Counted from the stretch's first letter, positions 45,073 to 58,363 are shown. The stretch: 64,000 nucleotides of DNA from Azophilus sp965214305 (GCA_965214305.1 OZ243949.1:2356001-2420000); one strand, 5' to 3'. Numbers and translations are program-made. The notes: generated by a model from the sequence alone, not told the origin.

Positions 45073-45501
45073 CTAGAACGGTTTGACCACTGCAAGGACC
45101 ACCACGAATATGAGCAATATGGTGGGAATTTCGTTGAAAATGCGTAGAAATTTCTCGCTGTGTGGCAGATTTCCCGTTGCCAAGGAGCGCATGATTCTCG
45201 CGCAATAGTGATGAAATCCAATCAACATTACGACGAGCGCTATTTTTGTCCAAAGCCATCCGGCATTGCCATGGGAATCCCAAGCCATGACGAGCGCCCA
45301 GACCCCGAACAAGAGGGTGGCGCCCATCGCCGGATTCATGATGATGCGGTAAAGCTTGGTCTCCATTGTTACAAAACGTTCGCGACTGGCCCTGTCGGTG
45401 GCGGCCCGATGGTAGATGAAGAGCCGCGGAAGATAGAACAGGCCCGCAAACCAGCACACCATCGCAATGATGTGTGCGGCGTTGATCCAGAGATAATTCA
45501 T
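45073..45501 (-). CDS. hemJ: Protoporphyrinogen IX oxidase HemJ (CopD-like membrane protein)
   Basis: Inner-membrane protein that oxidises protoporphyrinogen IX, the penultimate heme step. The 142-residue protein has four predicted membrane helices and the family pattern WINAAHIIAMVCWFAGLFYL (with a conserved histidine), PRLFIYHR, ETKLYRIIMNPAM and LWTKIALVVMLIGFHHY. Pairing with hemL supports the call over a generic copper-resistance annotation. It opens the hemJ-hemL-kinase transcript. Confidence 0.88.
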   Translation of the reverse strand: MNYLWINAAHIIAMVCWFAGLFYLPRLFIYHRAATDRASRERFVTMETKLYRIIMNPAMGATLLFGVWALVMAWDSHGNAGWLWTKIALVVMLIGFHHYCARIMRSLATGNLPHSEKFLRIFNEIPTILLIFVVVLAVVKPF

Positions 45502-45655
45502 AACGGGGGTACAGTTTATAGATAATCGAACCTGCGGGCACCCCGACTGGGCCGAATGTGAGCGTCGTTGCTATAGTTTACATTTGAGCACTTGGCATTT
45601 GGACTTTCGACCAGCCGTGGCGCTTTGGACCGACAAACTGTGGACGCGGGGGCCT

Positions 45656-46372
45656 ATGGTCGTCGTTCCAGCGATACCGTTTCGGCGTTCGCTGATTTGG
45701 CTGGGTTCTGTTTTGACGGTGTTGCTTGCCGGTGTACTGGGGTATTTCTTCGCGATTAATCAGTCGGAGTTCGATCACAACCTCGCAGGACAGCTGAGCG
45801 AGCGTATCGAAATCCTTGAGGGCGAGCTCGACGATATTCGTCGACAGTTGGTGGACTCGAAATTGGCGGGTGCAATTGATTCCCAGGCACTCGCAATTCA
45901 GCGTGAGGAGATGTCCGTGCTTCGCGAAACCATAAGAGACTTGCGCGAGCAAGTCGGTTTCTACCGGCGGCTGATGGACTCGTCTTCGACCGACCAGCCA
46001 CTGGAAATCGCGGATTTGGAGATATTTGAGGCTGATGGGGTTGGCGATATTCGATATCGGTTGTTGTTGACTCGGCCCACGGACATGGGCGACTGGGTTA
46101 GCGGAACTTTGTGGTTGGCTCTGTCGGGCATCGAGGATGGACAAGAAAGCACACTGTCGTTGGCGGAAGTCTCCAATCTGAGTGTCTACCCGATTGAATT
46201 CAAGTTTCGCTACTTTAAACGTCTATCCGGTTCGTTGCGATTACCTGCGGGCTTTCGTCCAAAGTCCATATTGGTCAAGGTGGCGTTTGGCTCTGGAAAG
46301 GCAACGGGGGTTGAGCGCTTATTTGCTTGGCCGGAGACGGGCATCTCGGCGACCTCCGGAGCTGGCTCCTAG
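45656..46372 (+). CDS. Membrane-anchored coiled-coil protein (DUF6776-like)
   Basis: Conserved protein of unknown function found before the bactofilin and erpA genes in Pseudomonas-like genomes. The 238-residue product has one N-terminal membrane helix (LIWLGSVLTVLLAGVLGYFF) and a coiled coil (about residues 45-105, with LSERIEILEGELDDIRRQL). A beta-rich C-terminal domain (GDIRYRLLLTR, LSVYPIEFKFRYF) follows, likely periplasmic. The ATG at 45656 is used; a TTG at 45584 would add 24 residues. Its stop codon lies in GGCTCCTAG, identical to an end of the dispersed repeats. A role with the bactofilin scaffold is plausible but inferred from position only. Confidence 0.75.
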   Translation: MVVVPAIPFRRSLIWLGSVLTVLLAGVLGYFFAINQSEFDHNLAGQLSERIEILEGELDDIRRQLVDSKLAGAIDSQALAIQREEMSVLRETIRDLREQVGFYRRLMDSSSTDQPLEIADLEIFEADGVGDIRYRLLLTRPTDMGDWVSGTLWLALSGIEDGQESTLSLAEVSNLSVYPIEFKFRYFKRLSGSLRLPAGFRPKSILVKVAFGSGKATGVERLFAWPETGISATSGAGS

Positions 46373-46437
46373 TACTCCGTATCCGGTAAGCGATCAGTTG
46401 CGCTAACATGGATAGCTTCTAGCAAAGGGTCGCAACC

Positions 46438-46863
46438 ATGGCGAAGCAGAAGGCCGACAAGGGTGTTACGCTCCTTGCCGTTAACGCCTTGATCGAGGGC
46501 AATGTGCGTTTTTCCGGCGAACTTTACGTCAATGGCTCGGTCGTTGGTGATATTGTTGCCGAAGAGGAGGCTAAGGCGACATTGGTGGTTAGCGAAGAGG
46601 GTTCGGTAAAAGGTGATATTCGAGTGTCCGATGTCGTCATCTGCGGAAGGGTGGAAGGCGATCTGCATGCCAACGTTCGTGCGGAATTCGGTAAGAACGC
46701 GTCTTTGCGCGGCGACTTGCACTACAAACTCGTTGAAGTTCACAATGGAGCGGTGATTGATGGCCGCATGGTGCCGCAGGACGCTACCGACGCGAATGTG
46801 CCGCCTGTAGTCTCGTTGCCGCTTGACGAAGAGGGCATTGGCAGCTTATCTAATGCCGACTAG
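46438..46863 (+). CDS. Bactofilin (polymer-forming cytoskeletal protein)
   Basis: Self-assembling beta-helix scaffold protein, used in various bacteria for shape, division or polar organisation. The 141-residue product is mainly the bactofilin domain: ALIEGNVRFSGELYVNGSV, EGSVKGDIRVSDVVICGRVEG, LRGDLHYKLVEVHNGAVIDG, flanked by short disordered ends. AAAGGG precedes the ATG at 46438. It lies between a membrane coiled-coil gene and erpA, the conserved arrangement. Confidence 0.93.
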   Translation: MAKQKADKGVTLLAVNALIEGNVRFSGELYVNGSVVGDIVAEEEAKATLVVSEEGSVKGDIRVSDVVICGRVEGDLHANVRAEFGKNASLRGDLHYKLVEVHNGAVIDGRMVPQDATDANVPPVVSLPLDEEGIGSLSNAD

Positions 46864-46881
46864 CGTACATTCTTGCACGAT

Positions 46882-46926
46882 GTATTGGCGTCCGCAGTAG
46901 GAAGTTGGCGATATAGGCGGGTAGAC
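46882..46926 (+). repeat. Short degenerate repeat between bactofilin gene and erpA
   Basis: This 45-base stretch aligns with 50587-50632 at roughly three quarters of positions, sharing GGCGTCCG, AGTAGGA and TGGCG followed by ATA. Its right part, GATATAGGCGGGTAG, is the core that recurs near dapB, glmM and dnaK. It ends just before the erpA ribosome-binding region. Confidence 0.45.
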
Positions 46927-46937
46927 GGAGTAGTCTT

Positions 46938-47273
46938 ATGTCTTGGCAGGCACAAATCGCGCTTTCGCAACGCGCCGCCCACAAGGTGCGGCAACTCATT
47001 GATGAGGAAGGTAGTCACCTCAAGTTACGAGTTTTTATTACCGGTGGCGGCTGTAGCGGATTTTCCTATGGATTCACGTTTGACGAGACTGTTACCGATG
47101 ACGATGCGGTTGTGGAACGGGATGGTGTCACGATGGTTGTGGACAGTTTGAGCTATCAGTATCTGTCTGGTGCCGAAGTCGATTACAAAGAAGATCTGCA
47201 AGGTGCCCAGTTTGTGGTTAGTAATCCGAACGCCGCTGCTACTTGTGGGTGTGGGAATTCCTTTGCGATTTGA
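46938..47273 (+). CDS. erpA: Iron-sulfur cluster insertion protein ErpA
   Basis: A-type carrier that delivers Fe-S clusters to target enzymes, including the isoprenoid enzyme IspG in E. coli. The 111-residue protein has the three cluster cysteines: Cys39 in ITGGGCSGFSYGF and Cys103/Cys105 in TCGCGNSF. The gene pair bactofilin-erpA is conserved; anmK, which usually follows, is absent and mepM is convergent. Confidence 0.95.
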   Translation: MSWQAQIALSQRAAHKVRQLIDEEGSHLKLRVFITGGGCSGFSYGFTFDETVTDDDAVVERDGVTMVVDSLSYQYLSGAEVDYKEDLQGAQFVVSNPNAAATCGCGNSFAI

Positions 47274-47409
47274 ACGTTCGTGCAGTGGGCCCCCATAGCC
47301 TTGCCCCACTCATGAATAAGCCACCGCGACCCCCTCCGGTGCTCACAGCCAAACGGGACAGCACCTCCACCTACGACGCTATTTTCCAAAATGGTGCCGG
47401 AATTGAGGC

Positions 47410-48777
47410 TTAGCGACTCACAAGAGCCAGTGGAACTTGCTTGCGGCCGTCAAGCGTGGCAAAGAGCGGGGCGGCAGTTTCAATGAAACGCTCCATTTCA
47501 TTCGTTGGAATCGGTTCCGCGTTGGGAAGGAGCACAGTGCGTGGGTTCTTATGCACACCGTTGACGAGAAATTCATAGTGCAGGTGAGGACCGGTGGACC
47601 AACCCGTGTTGCCAACATAGCCGATAGTTTGTCCTTGGCGCACGCTTGTATTGACACCGATACCACGTGCAAACCGGGATAGATGGAGATATTTGGTGAC
47701 GATGTCATTGGCGTGTCGAATGACCAGATAGTTGCCGTTTGCTTTTGTCTGACCAGCGGTCACAACCGTTCCGTCTCCGGGAGCCAATATCGAAGTGCCG
47801 ATTGGAGCGGCATAATCAATTCCACGATGTGGCATGGCTTTATTCCAGAGCGGATGCTTGCGTTTAAGGTTGAAATTGGAACTGATACGTGTGAAGGATA
47901 CCGGAGCGCGCAGAAAAGCCTTGCGCATGCTTTTACCGTCGGGACTAAAGTAGTTCGACCGTCCGTTTGTATCGGTGTAGCGAACGGCTCGGTAGCTCTC
48001 TCCTTGATTCACGAACTCGGCGGCCAAGATGTTGCCGTAACCGACAAACTGATCGCCAAGATGCAGTTCTTCAAGCAGAACGTGGAAAGTGTCCCCCGCG
48101 CGGATGTCGAGTACAAAATCGATATCCCACTGGAAAATTTTTGCCAGACGCATGGTTTCGGCATCATCAAGCCCGGCACGCTGGCTAGCGACGAATAGGC
48201 TGTGGTCGATTTTGCCATGGCGGTATTCGATAATCCGCTCTGGCTCGGCAATATCTTCAATACCCTCAAAGGTACCACCCACACGCGAGAATACCAGTTT
48301 TTTCAGGGGGCCGGGCGAGTAGGTCAAATTTACAAGCGAATTATCTTGGTTTTTCGTAATGCTTAATTGGTGGCCCGGATAGATCGATTTTAGACGCTGC
48401 CCGAAGGGTTGCGAGTTGATGAGCCTGTGTAGATCTGCCGAGGGAATTCCCTTGCGCTTGAACAGCGTTGCGAGGCTGTCGCCGGACTGAATCCGTAAGA
48501 TTTCAGTTTTCGATCCGGCAGTAAGGCTAACGGAGTCTGACTCTACCAAGTTTTCTTCCGTGTGGCTGAGAGCCCGAGGCACCGTGGCGGTCTCACGGAT
48601 AGCCGTTGAGTGGATTTTGTTGATGGAGGCTGTGGGCGTCTCGAGATTCGGTTTAACCTCGATAGCTGCGGATTGATTGACAAAACGAGCCACCACGAAA
48701 GGACAAAGACAAAGGCCGACTATGGCAAGTGCGATGAGATGAGTCCGGGGGAACAACATAACACTCTGCAACGTCAT
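47410..48777 (-). CDS. mepM: M23 family metallopeptidase, MepM-like murein endopeptidase
   Basis: Zinc endopeptidase that cuts peptidoglycan cross-links for wall growth. The 455-residue protein has an N-terminal membrane anchor (LIALAIVGLCLCPFVVA), an OapA/LysM-like domain (LRIQSGDSLATLFKRKGI), a linker domain, and the LytM domain. The zinc ligands lie in MPHRGIDYAAPIGT and GPHLHYEF. The ATG at 48777 is chosen; an ATG at 48759 is also possible and the frame stays open to 48855. It is divergent from tyrS, as in Pseudomonas. Confidence 0.92.
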   Translation of the reverse strand: MTLQSVMLFPRTHLIALAIVGLCLCPFVVARFVNQSAAIEVKPNLETPTASINKIHSTAIRETATVPRALSHTEENLVESDSVSLTAGSKTEILRIQSGDSLATLFKRKGIPSADLHRLINSQPFGQRLKSIYPGHQLSITKNQDNSLVNLTYSPGPLKKLVFSRVGGTFEGIEDIAEPERIIEYRHGKIDHSLFVASQRAGLDDAETMRLAKIFQWDIDFVLDIRAGDTFHVLLEELHLGDQFVGYGNILAAEFVNQGESYRAVRYTDTNGRSNYFSPDGKSMRKAFLRAPVSFTRISSNFNLKRKHPLWNKAMPHRGIDYAAPIGTSILAPGDGTVVTAGQTKANGNYLVIRHANDIVTKYLHLSRFARGIGVNTSVRQGQTIGYVGNTGWSTGPHLHYEFLVNGVHKNPRTVLLPNAEPIPTNEMERFIETAAPLFATLDGRKQVPLALVSR

Positions 48778-49172
48778 ATTTGCTTGGCTGAGCGGAAACT
48801 GCCGACCGCCGGCCTGGTTTGTTGGCGGCTTATCGAATAGCAACGGCACACGCACAATATTCCCGCACCTAGCTCGCGCCTGAACTGCGCAAAAGTTGGT
48901 TTTTGATTCATTCTTGCTTGTTGATCGGCCTAGCCAAAACTTTTCAAAAATCCAAAAGCTAACAGCATACTCATGGCTATTGAGACCCGCGCAGTATAGG
49001 CATTTCGTGTGCGTTGCAAACCCCCAATAATGGATGACTTATGAAAATTTCTCGGCGCACAGGCGAAAATTGTGATTGGTGCCGGGATTTGCCCGTGGAC
49101 AATCTGCTAACGTGGACAATCTGCTAAATTGCAGCGCTCCGAAGTAGTTGGTCAAAGGGCGCTGGGGGATCC
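48778..49172. other. Divergent mepM-tyrS intergenic region with a 17-bp tandem duplication
   Basis: About 395 bases that must hold both promoters. The only clear structure is CGTGGACAATCTGCTAA, present twice in direct succession (49094-49110 and 49111-49127), about 45 bases before the tyrS start. No T-box (not expected in this class) or strong promoter was identified. Confidence 0.6.
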
Positions 49173-50444
49173 ATGATAATCGAAAATTTACAGCGACGGG
49201 ACTTGTTGACCCAAGCCTCGGATCTCGCGAGGCTTGAGGAACATCTTGCCGGTGCGTCGCGTACGCTCTATTGCGGTTTCGACCCCACCGCCGACAGCTT
49301 ACACATTGGAAACTTGGTGCCATTGCTGACGCTACGCCGTTTTCAATTGGAGGGACATCGGCCAATCTTGCTTCTAGGGGGTGCCACGGGCCTCATCGGC
49401 GACCCGTCTTTTAAGTCGGACGAGCGCAAGCTCAATGACGAAGCGGTGGTGGGGGCTTGGGTCGAGCGTATTCGGTGCCAAGCTGAATCTTTTCTCGATT
49501 TCGACGGCAAATCTGGTGCGGTTGTGGTGAACAATCTCGACTGGACCAAGGATCTCAATCTTATCCGATTTCTGCGCGATCTGGGCAAACACTTCTCCGT
49601 CAACGCAATGATTCAGCGAGATTCGGTGAGATCTCGTCTGGAGCGAGCCGATGCCGGGATTTCCTTCACCGAATTCAGCTACATGCTTCTTCAGGCCAAC
49701 GATTATTTGGAATTGGCGTTGCGTTACGGCTGTTCGCTTCAGGTGGGTGGCAGCGACCAGTGGGGGAATATTGTCTCCGGCATTGATTTGATACGCCGAC
49801 GATTACAGCGCGAAGTATTCGCCCTGACGGTCCCGTTGGTAACGCGAGCGGATGGCGTGAAGTTTGGCAAGACAGCGCGCGGTGCAATTTGGCTCGACTC
49901 TGCAAAGACCTCGCCATACAGCTTTTATCAGTATTGGTTGAATTGTCCGGATGCCGATGTGATTCGTTTGCTGAAGTTCTTTACCTTTCTCGACCTTGCC
50001 GAAGTGGATGGTTTGAAATCGGATGTGAGCGATGCGCCCGAGCGTCGCTTAGCGCAAATTCGCTTGGCAGAGGCGGTGACGGAGCTGGTACACGGGCAAT
50101 CCGCGTTGCGTTCCGCTCAACGGATCACCCAGTGTCTGTTCCGGGGTGGCGTACACTCGCTTCACGAAGAGGACTTTGAGCAACTCAGGCTCGACGGGAT
50201 GGATTTCACCGAGCTCGGTACGAGCCCTGTTGGTTTGACGGCCGCATTGGCGGAGAGCGGCGTTGCCAAGTCGCGGGGTGCCGCCCGCAGGTTGGTTGAA
50301 GGTGGCGGTATTTCTATCAACGGCGGTCTGCAACAGGACGCCGAGCGCGAACTCGACTTCTCGGACGCCCTCTACGGCAAGTACTATCTTGTTCGACGCG
50401 GTAAAAAGCATTGGTATTTGCTCGTTCGTGCGCGAACGGATTGA
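49173..50444 (+). CDS. tyrS: Tyrosyl-tRNA synthetase
   Basis: Charges tRNA-Tyr. The 423-residue class I synthetase has HIGN at residues 44-47 in DSLHIGNLVPLL, QVGGSDQWGNI for tyrosine recognition, KFGKT as the KMSKS motif, and a C-terminal S4 RNA-binding domain (AKSRGAARRLVEGGGISING). A GGGGGA precedes the ATG. The gene lies directly upstream of the rRNA operon, as in Pseudomonas. An extended inverted repeat follows its stop. Confidence 0.96.
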   Translation: MIIENLQRRDLLTQASDLARLEEHLAGASRTLYCGFDPTADSLHIGNLVPLLTLRRFQLEGHRPILLLGGATGLIGDPSFKSDERKLNDEAVVGAWVERIRCQAESFLDFDGKSGAVVVNNLDWTKDLNLIRFLRDLGKHFSVNAMIQRDSVRSRLERADAGISFTEFSYMLLQANDYLELALRYGCSLQVGGSDQWGNIVSGIDLIRRRLQREVFALTVPLVTRADGVKFGKTARGAIWLDSAKTSPYSFYQYWLNCPDADVIRLLKFFTFLDLAEVDGLKSDVSDAPERRLAQIRLAEAVTELVHGQSALRSAQRITQCLFRGGVHSLHEEDFEQLRLDGMDFTELGTSPVGLTAALAESGVAKSRGAARRLVEGGGISINGGLQQDAERELDFSDALYGKYYLVRRGKKHWYLLVRARTD

Positions 50445-50493
50445 TCTCTCGGCCGCATACTCCCACCAACTCTCGTCCCCAGTGCTAGAAGCG

Positions 50494-50585
50494 TCGTCCC
50501 GCTTGGCCGTGCTGACAAGAGGGTGCCGTTGGTGAACTCGACAATACGTCAGAGCTACCGAATGGGGCACGGCCAAGCGGGGCGA
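50494..50585. repeat. Long-range inverted repeat downstream of tyrS
   Basis: TCGTCCCGCTTGGCCGTGC (50494-50512) matches the reverse complement of 50567-50585 at 18 of 19 positions; the odd base would form a G-U pair in RNA. The loop is 54 bases. There is no T run after it. It is followed immediately by a short degenerate repeat (50587-50632). Confidence 0.6.
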
Positions 50586-50586
50586 G

Positions 50587-50632
50587 TGTATCGGCGTCCG
50601 AAGTAGGAGGCTGGCGGGATATCCGAGCTAGG
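50587..50632 (+). repeat. Short degenerate repeat after tyrS
   Basis: Aligns with 46882-46926 (GGCGTCCG, AGTAGGA, TGGCG). Its right part, GGCGGGATATCCGAGCTAG, matches the copy at 42679-42703. A more diverged relative, GGTGAGATATGTAGGCTGCTAGG-like, lies at about 50705-50738. Confidence 0.4.
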
Positions 50633-50767
50633 CGCTGCATCTTCTTGTGAGGGACACCCCCCTCGCGCCTCGCGCTTCTCCGACTGAAGAGCCCGGTGCC
50701 CATACAGGAGATTGGTGAGATATGTAGGCTGCTAGGTTAGGGCGCGAAAATTCCTGCAAGTTCGTCC

Positions 50768-50795
50768 TTGATTAGTCATTCGAGCAGCGTATAAT
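50768..50795 (+). promoter_or_regulatory. rRNA operon promoter
   Basis: TTGATT (50768-50773), a 16-base spacer and a perfect TATAAT (50790-50795) lie about 190 bases before the 16S gene, with C-rich sequence after the start region. Only one strong promoter is seen in the 542 bases between tyrS and the 16S gene. Confidence 0.75.
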
Positions 50796-50831
50796 ACGCA
50801 CCCCTTGTCCCCGTTCCAAGCGCTCGGGACC

Positions 50832-50878
50832 CGCTCTTTAAAATTGATAAGTAGTTGTTCTATAAATATTTATAGAAC
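50832..50878 (+). promoter_or_regulatory. rRNA leader: boxA-like element and perfect palindrome
   Basis: CGCTCTTTAAAA (50832-50843) matches the boxA antitermination element (TGCTCTTTAACA) bound by NusB/S10. It is followed at 50857-50878 by a perfect 22-base A/T-rich palindrome centred on ATAT (arms GTTCTATAAAT). The palindrome occupies a position where leader hairpins or boxB-like structures are found. Confidence 0.6.
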
Positions 50879-50986
50879 CAAAAACAAGCCATTCGTGTGG
50901 GTGTCCGTTTCGTAGACTGCGGAACGGATCATCAATTCGCTTGAGCCTTGATAGATTCTGTGCGAGGCAACTCGCACGAGCTTCTT

Positions 50987-52539
<1,553 letters not shown>

Positions 52540-52741
52540 ATCCAAATGTCCCGAAGCGCCCCGCTTTTCGAATCAATTTGAATCGGTGCGGTGCGCAAAG
52601 GGGACCGTTGGCTTAGGCGATTGATTTGGACAATTGCTTCGTGCCTCGTTGGCACAAGCGACAGTCCAGCCTTCCTAAGCACAAAACGGCGCCCACACGA
52701 ATGGCTTGTTGCTACTTTTCTAGCCTGTTGGAGATTGCAGC

Positions 52742-52818
<77 letters not shown>

Positions 52819-52857
52819 GTCAAACTATTCCACCGCGGTCTCGCCGGTCAAGAATAC

Positions 52858-52933
52858 GGGGCCGTAGCTCAGCTGGGAGAGCGCCTGCCTTGCACGCAGG
52901 AGGTCAGGAGTTCGATCCTCCTCGGCTCCACCA
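52858..52933 (+). tRNA. alaT: tRNA-Ala (anticodon TGC)
   Basis: 76 bases with encoded CCA. Acceptor GGGGCCG pairs with CGGCTCC and includes the G3:U70 pair that identifies alanine tRNAs. Anticodon TGC in CTTGCAC. It follows tRNA-Ile by 39 bases. Confidence 0.96.
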
Positions 52934-53334
52934 AATTCAAGTTCTGATCTCCTTGGTCAATGAATCCGAGAACCCGATCCCGGGGTTGGCTTTTCCACTT
53001 GGGGTCTGCATTTTTTCATCTGCCGAGCAAACGCTTGGTAGGATCCTTGGGTCTTTAATAATTCAAAGATATGTAGCCGCATTGTTATTCAATGCAATAA
53101 CAACGCGGGTAGCTTGCCGTATCCACGGCAAGCGAGCTTTGTCGTCCGCGACAAGGGTATTAAGCTCAAAAGAGTGTTAATCCTTTTGTATGAAATGAAA
53201 GTTGTCGTCATGCTACTAAGCAAGGCGTGCTTCGGTGGACGGTAGAGCAAAAGATGCGTCTTGGTGCGACTTTGCACTGCGAAGTTGCCCGGCAACGAGA
53301 TGCCGTATAAACCAACTGGCGTGTTGGATTATAT
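52934..53334 (+). other. tRNA-Ala to 23S spacer with processing hairpins
   Basis: About 400 bases without a gene. Two clean hairpins are visible: TTGTTATT-CAATGC-AATAACAA (53082-53103) and GCTTGCCGT-ATCC-ACGGCAAGC (53112-53133). The bases next to the 23S gene should pair with those after it for RNase III processing. Confidence 0.5.
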
Positions 53335-56308
<2,974 letters not shown>

Positions 56309-56461
56309 TAATCGAGCATGCCGCTTTCGGCTTGCGGTGTTATTTGTTTTCGCATCGCGCCGAAGCCAGGCGCTCGTTGCCGACGCATCGCCCGCGTTGA
56401 GCTACATATCTTCTGATTTTGTGCGCCGACCAGTTTGTGTGCCGGTCGGCGATTCACGGTT

Positions 56462-56580
56462 TGCCTGACGATACTAGCGTGCTGGAACCACCTGAACCCA
56501 TCCCGAACTCAGTAGTGAAACGGCACAGCGCTGATGGTAGTGTGGGGTTTCCCCATGTGAGAGTAGGTCGTTGTCAGGCT
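56462..56580 (+). rRNA. rrf: 5S ribosomal RNA
   Basis: About 119 bases. Ends TGCCTGAC and GTCAGGCT pair; the interior contains CCCATCCCGAACTCAG and AGTGTGGGGTTTCCCCATG as in other Gammaproteobacteria. It lies 153 bases after the 23S gene. Confidence 0.96.
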
Positions 56581-56589
56581 TTTATAGCG

Positions 56590-56615
56590 AAACCCCGCCC
56601 TTGGCGGGGTTTTTT
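56590..56615 (+). terminator. Rho-independent terminator of the rRNA operon
   Basis: AAACCCCGCC, loop CTT and GGCGGGGTTT form a ten-pair hairpin running into TTTTTT, ten bases after the 5S gene. Confidence 0.92.
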
Positions 56616-56741
56616 GTGTCCGCAAGTTCGGGTCCGCGTGAGCGAAGGGCTTGCTGCGCTGCTGTGCCGCATCTTTCCCTTTCGGTTGCCCGTATGACAG
56701 AGGCTCCTAGATAGTCGCTAATCCGCCGGCCATGCTTCATC

Positions 56742-57734
56742 ATGGTCCGTGGCGGAGCTTTTGCGCTTCTATTTTTTGACAGGACATGGTTAGTGCCGGA
56801 AAGTGAACAGGCGTTGTCCCGCCTATTGAACCGCTTGTTTCGGGATGGCAGCGTTCCCGCTCGGGAGTTTGAGACCTTGCCCGTTACACCACAGGAGATG
56901 GGGCTCGTGGTCGAGCGAGGCGAGGTTCTTGCTCCCAGAGATACCGTAATTCTCGACTCCAAACGCATAAACGCGGCGCTTTCTCCCTTTGCGCTTGCCC
57001 GGACGCGCGATTTGCGTGTGTATCCCGTTATCGATTCAACCAATCTGCGCATGATGGAAGAGGCGAAAACAGGCTCCATTGATGGTTGCTGCTGGTTTGC
57101 TGAGTTGCAAACCGCTGGCCGCGGTCGTCGTGGTCGGCGCTGGCATAGTCCCTTCGCTCGTAACTTAATGGTCAGTATAGGTGTTGCACTGGGTGGTTCA
57201 CCGTGCAGTGTCGGAGCCTTGAGCTTGACGGTTGGCTTGGCGGTTGCTGATCTCATCCAACAGCTTGGTGTGCCGAATGTCGCTTTGAAGTGGCCCAACG
57301 ACGTGCTCATTGACGGAGCCAAGGCATGCGGCATTCTGATTGAATTGGTGGCGTGGCGGCGACCCCTCGAATGTGTCGTTGGCATCGGCCTGAACTTGGA
57401 AATACCTCGGGATTTGCGGGAGAGCGTCGACCAAGAAGTCACGGGCCTTAGGGAGCTTGGCGTTGATGAAGGTCGCGAGTTGATTGCCGCCGGTTTAATC
57501 TCCAACGTGTTGCGCTTTGTCAATAAATTCCGCAAGAGCGGTTTCGGCACAATGCGGCCTGCCTATGACGAGGCGCATATCTGCCAGGGTCGGTTGGCTC
57601 GCGTGATGCATGGCAACGGCAGCTATGGGGGTGTTGTATTGGGTGTGACCGACCAAGGCGAATTGCGCGTCCAAGGCATTGATGGGGAGCGTCGATTCAA
57701 TGGCGGCGAGGTGTCGTTGCGAAAGTATGCCTGA
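56742..57734 (+). CDS. birA: Biotin--[acetyl-CoA-carboxylase] ligase BirA with reduced N-terminal domain
   Basis: Attaches biotin to the carboxyl carrier protein; in E. coli it also represses the biotin operon. The 330-residue protein has a full catalytic domain: VIDSTNLRMM, QTAGRGRRGRRWHSPF (GRGRRGR at 126-132), KWPNDVLIDGAKACGILIE, VGIGLNLEIP and a C-terminal SH3-like cap. Compared with E. coli BirA the N-terminal segment is about 15 residues short between GSVPAREF and VVERGEVLAP, where the recognition helix of the winged helix should be. It may therefore be a ligase without repressor activity. The ATG at 56742 is provisional. Gene position between rrn and the tuf tRNA cluster is common; coaX, often next, is absent. 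Confidence 0.88.
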   Translation: MVRGGAFALLFFDRTWLVPESEQALSRLLNRLFRDGSVPAREFETLPVTPQEMGLVVERGEVLAPRDTVILDSKRINAALSPFALARTRDLRVYPVIDSTNLRMMEEAKTGSIDGCCWFAELQTAGRGRRGRRWHSPFARNLMVSIGVALGGSPCSVGALSLTVGLAVADLIQQLGVPNVALKWPNDVLIDGAKACGILIELVAWRRPLECVVGIGLNLEIPRDLRESVDQEVTGLRELGVDEGRELIAAGLISNVLRFVNKFRKSGFGTMRPAYDEAHICQGRLARVMHGNGSYGGVVLGVTDQGELRVQGIDGERRFNGGEVSLRKYA

Positions 57735-57784
57735 ATCAGATTGCGCCTACCCCTCGCTTTCTATAAAATCCCGCTCCCTTTTCA

Positions 57785-57860
57785 GCCGCCATAGCTCAGC
57801 CGGTAGAGCAGCTCACTTGTAATGAGAAGGTCCAGGGTTCGATTCCTTGTGGCGGCACCA
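57785..57860 (+). tRNA. thrU: tRNA-Thr (anticodon TGT)
   Basis: 76 bases with encoded CCA. Acceptor GCCGCCA pairs with TGGCGGC; anticodon loop CTTGTAA gives TGT. It is the first tRNA of the cluster upstream of tuf. The following 262 bases before tRNA-Tyr hold no supported gene. Confidence 0.95.
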
Positions 57861-58122
57861 GGACATCACCTCGCCTTCAATTGGCTGGCCGGGGGGCTGA
57901 AAAGGATGACGGTCAAACCGCTTGGCGGCGGGATACTGGCGGTTGCGGATTTTGAGTTTCGACAAGGCGACGGGAACGGCGTGCTCTGTTGCTACACGGA
58001 ACACGGAATATGGTGCCGCGCGTTTGCGATGATTTCCCGAATGCGCGGCCCATTTTGTGTTTTGAAAGCCGGATTTGTGCCGGTGCTGGAGGCGGAATTA
58101 GTAAAGACGGCAACTGGATTCG

Positions 58123-58207
58123 GGTGGGGTTCCCGAGTGGCCAAAGGGATCAGACTGTAAATCTGACGGCTCAGCCTTCGAAGGTTCGAATCCTTCCCCC
58201 ACCACCA
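58123..58207 (+). tRNA. tyrU: tRNA-Tyr (anticodon GTA)
   Basis: 85-base class II tRNA with encoded CCA. Acceptor GGTGGGG pairs with CCCCACC; anticodon loop CTGTAAA gives GTA; a long variable arm precedes the TTCGAAT loop. Confidence 0.95.
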
Positions 58208-58223
58208 GCAAGGCCGGAATATG

Positions 58224-58297
<74 letters not shown>

Positions 58298-58363
58298 AGC
58301 AGTGCCCAATGGGCGAAGATACGGTTATTTTCGCCATGGTTGGCGTAACCGGATGATTGTGTT

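Noticed and set aside
57822..58160. 112-codon frame from tRNA-Thr to tRNA-Tyr
   Set aside because: It begins inside one tRNA and ends inside another, has no ribosome-binding site and no recognisable motif. The 262 bases between the tRNAs are left unannotated.
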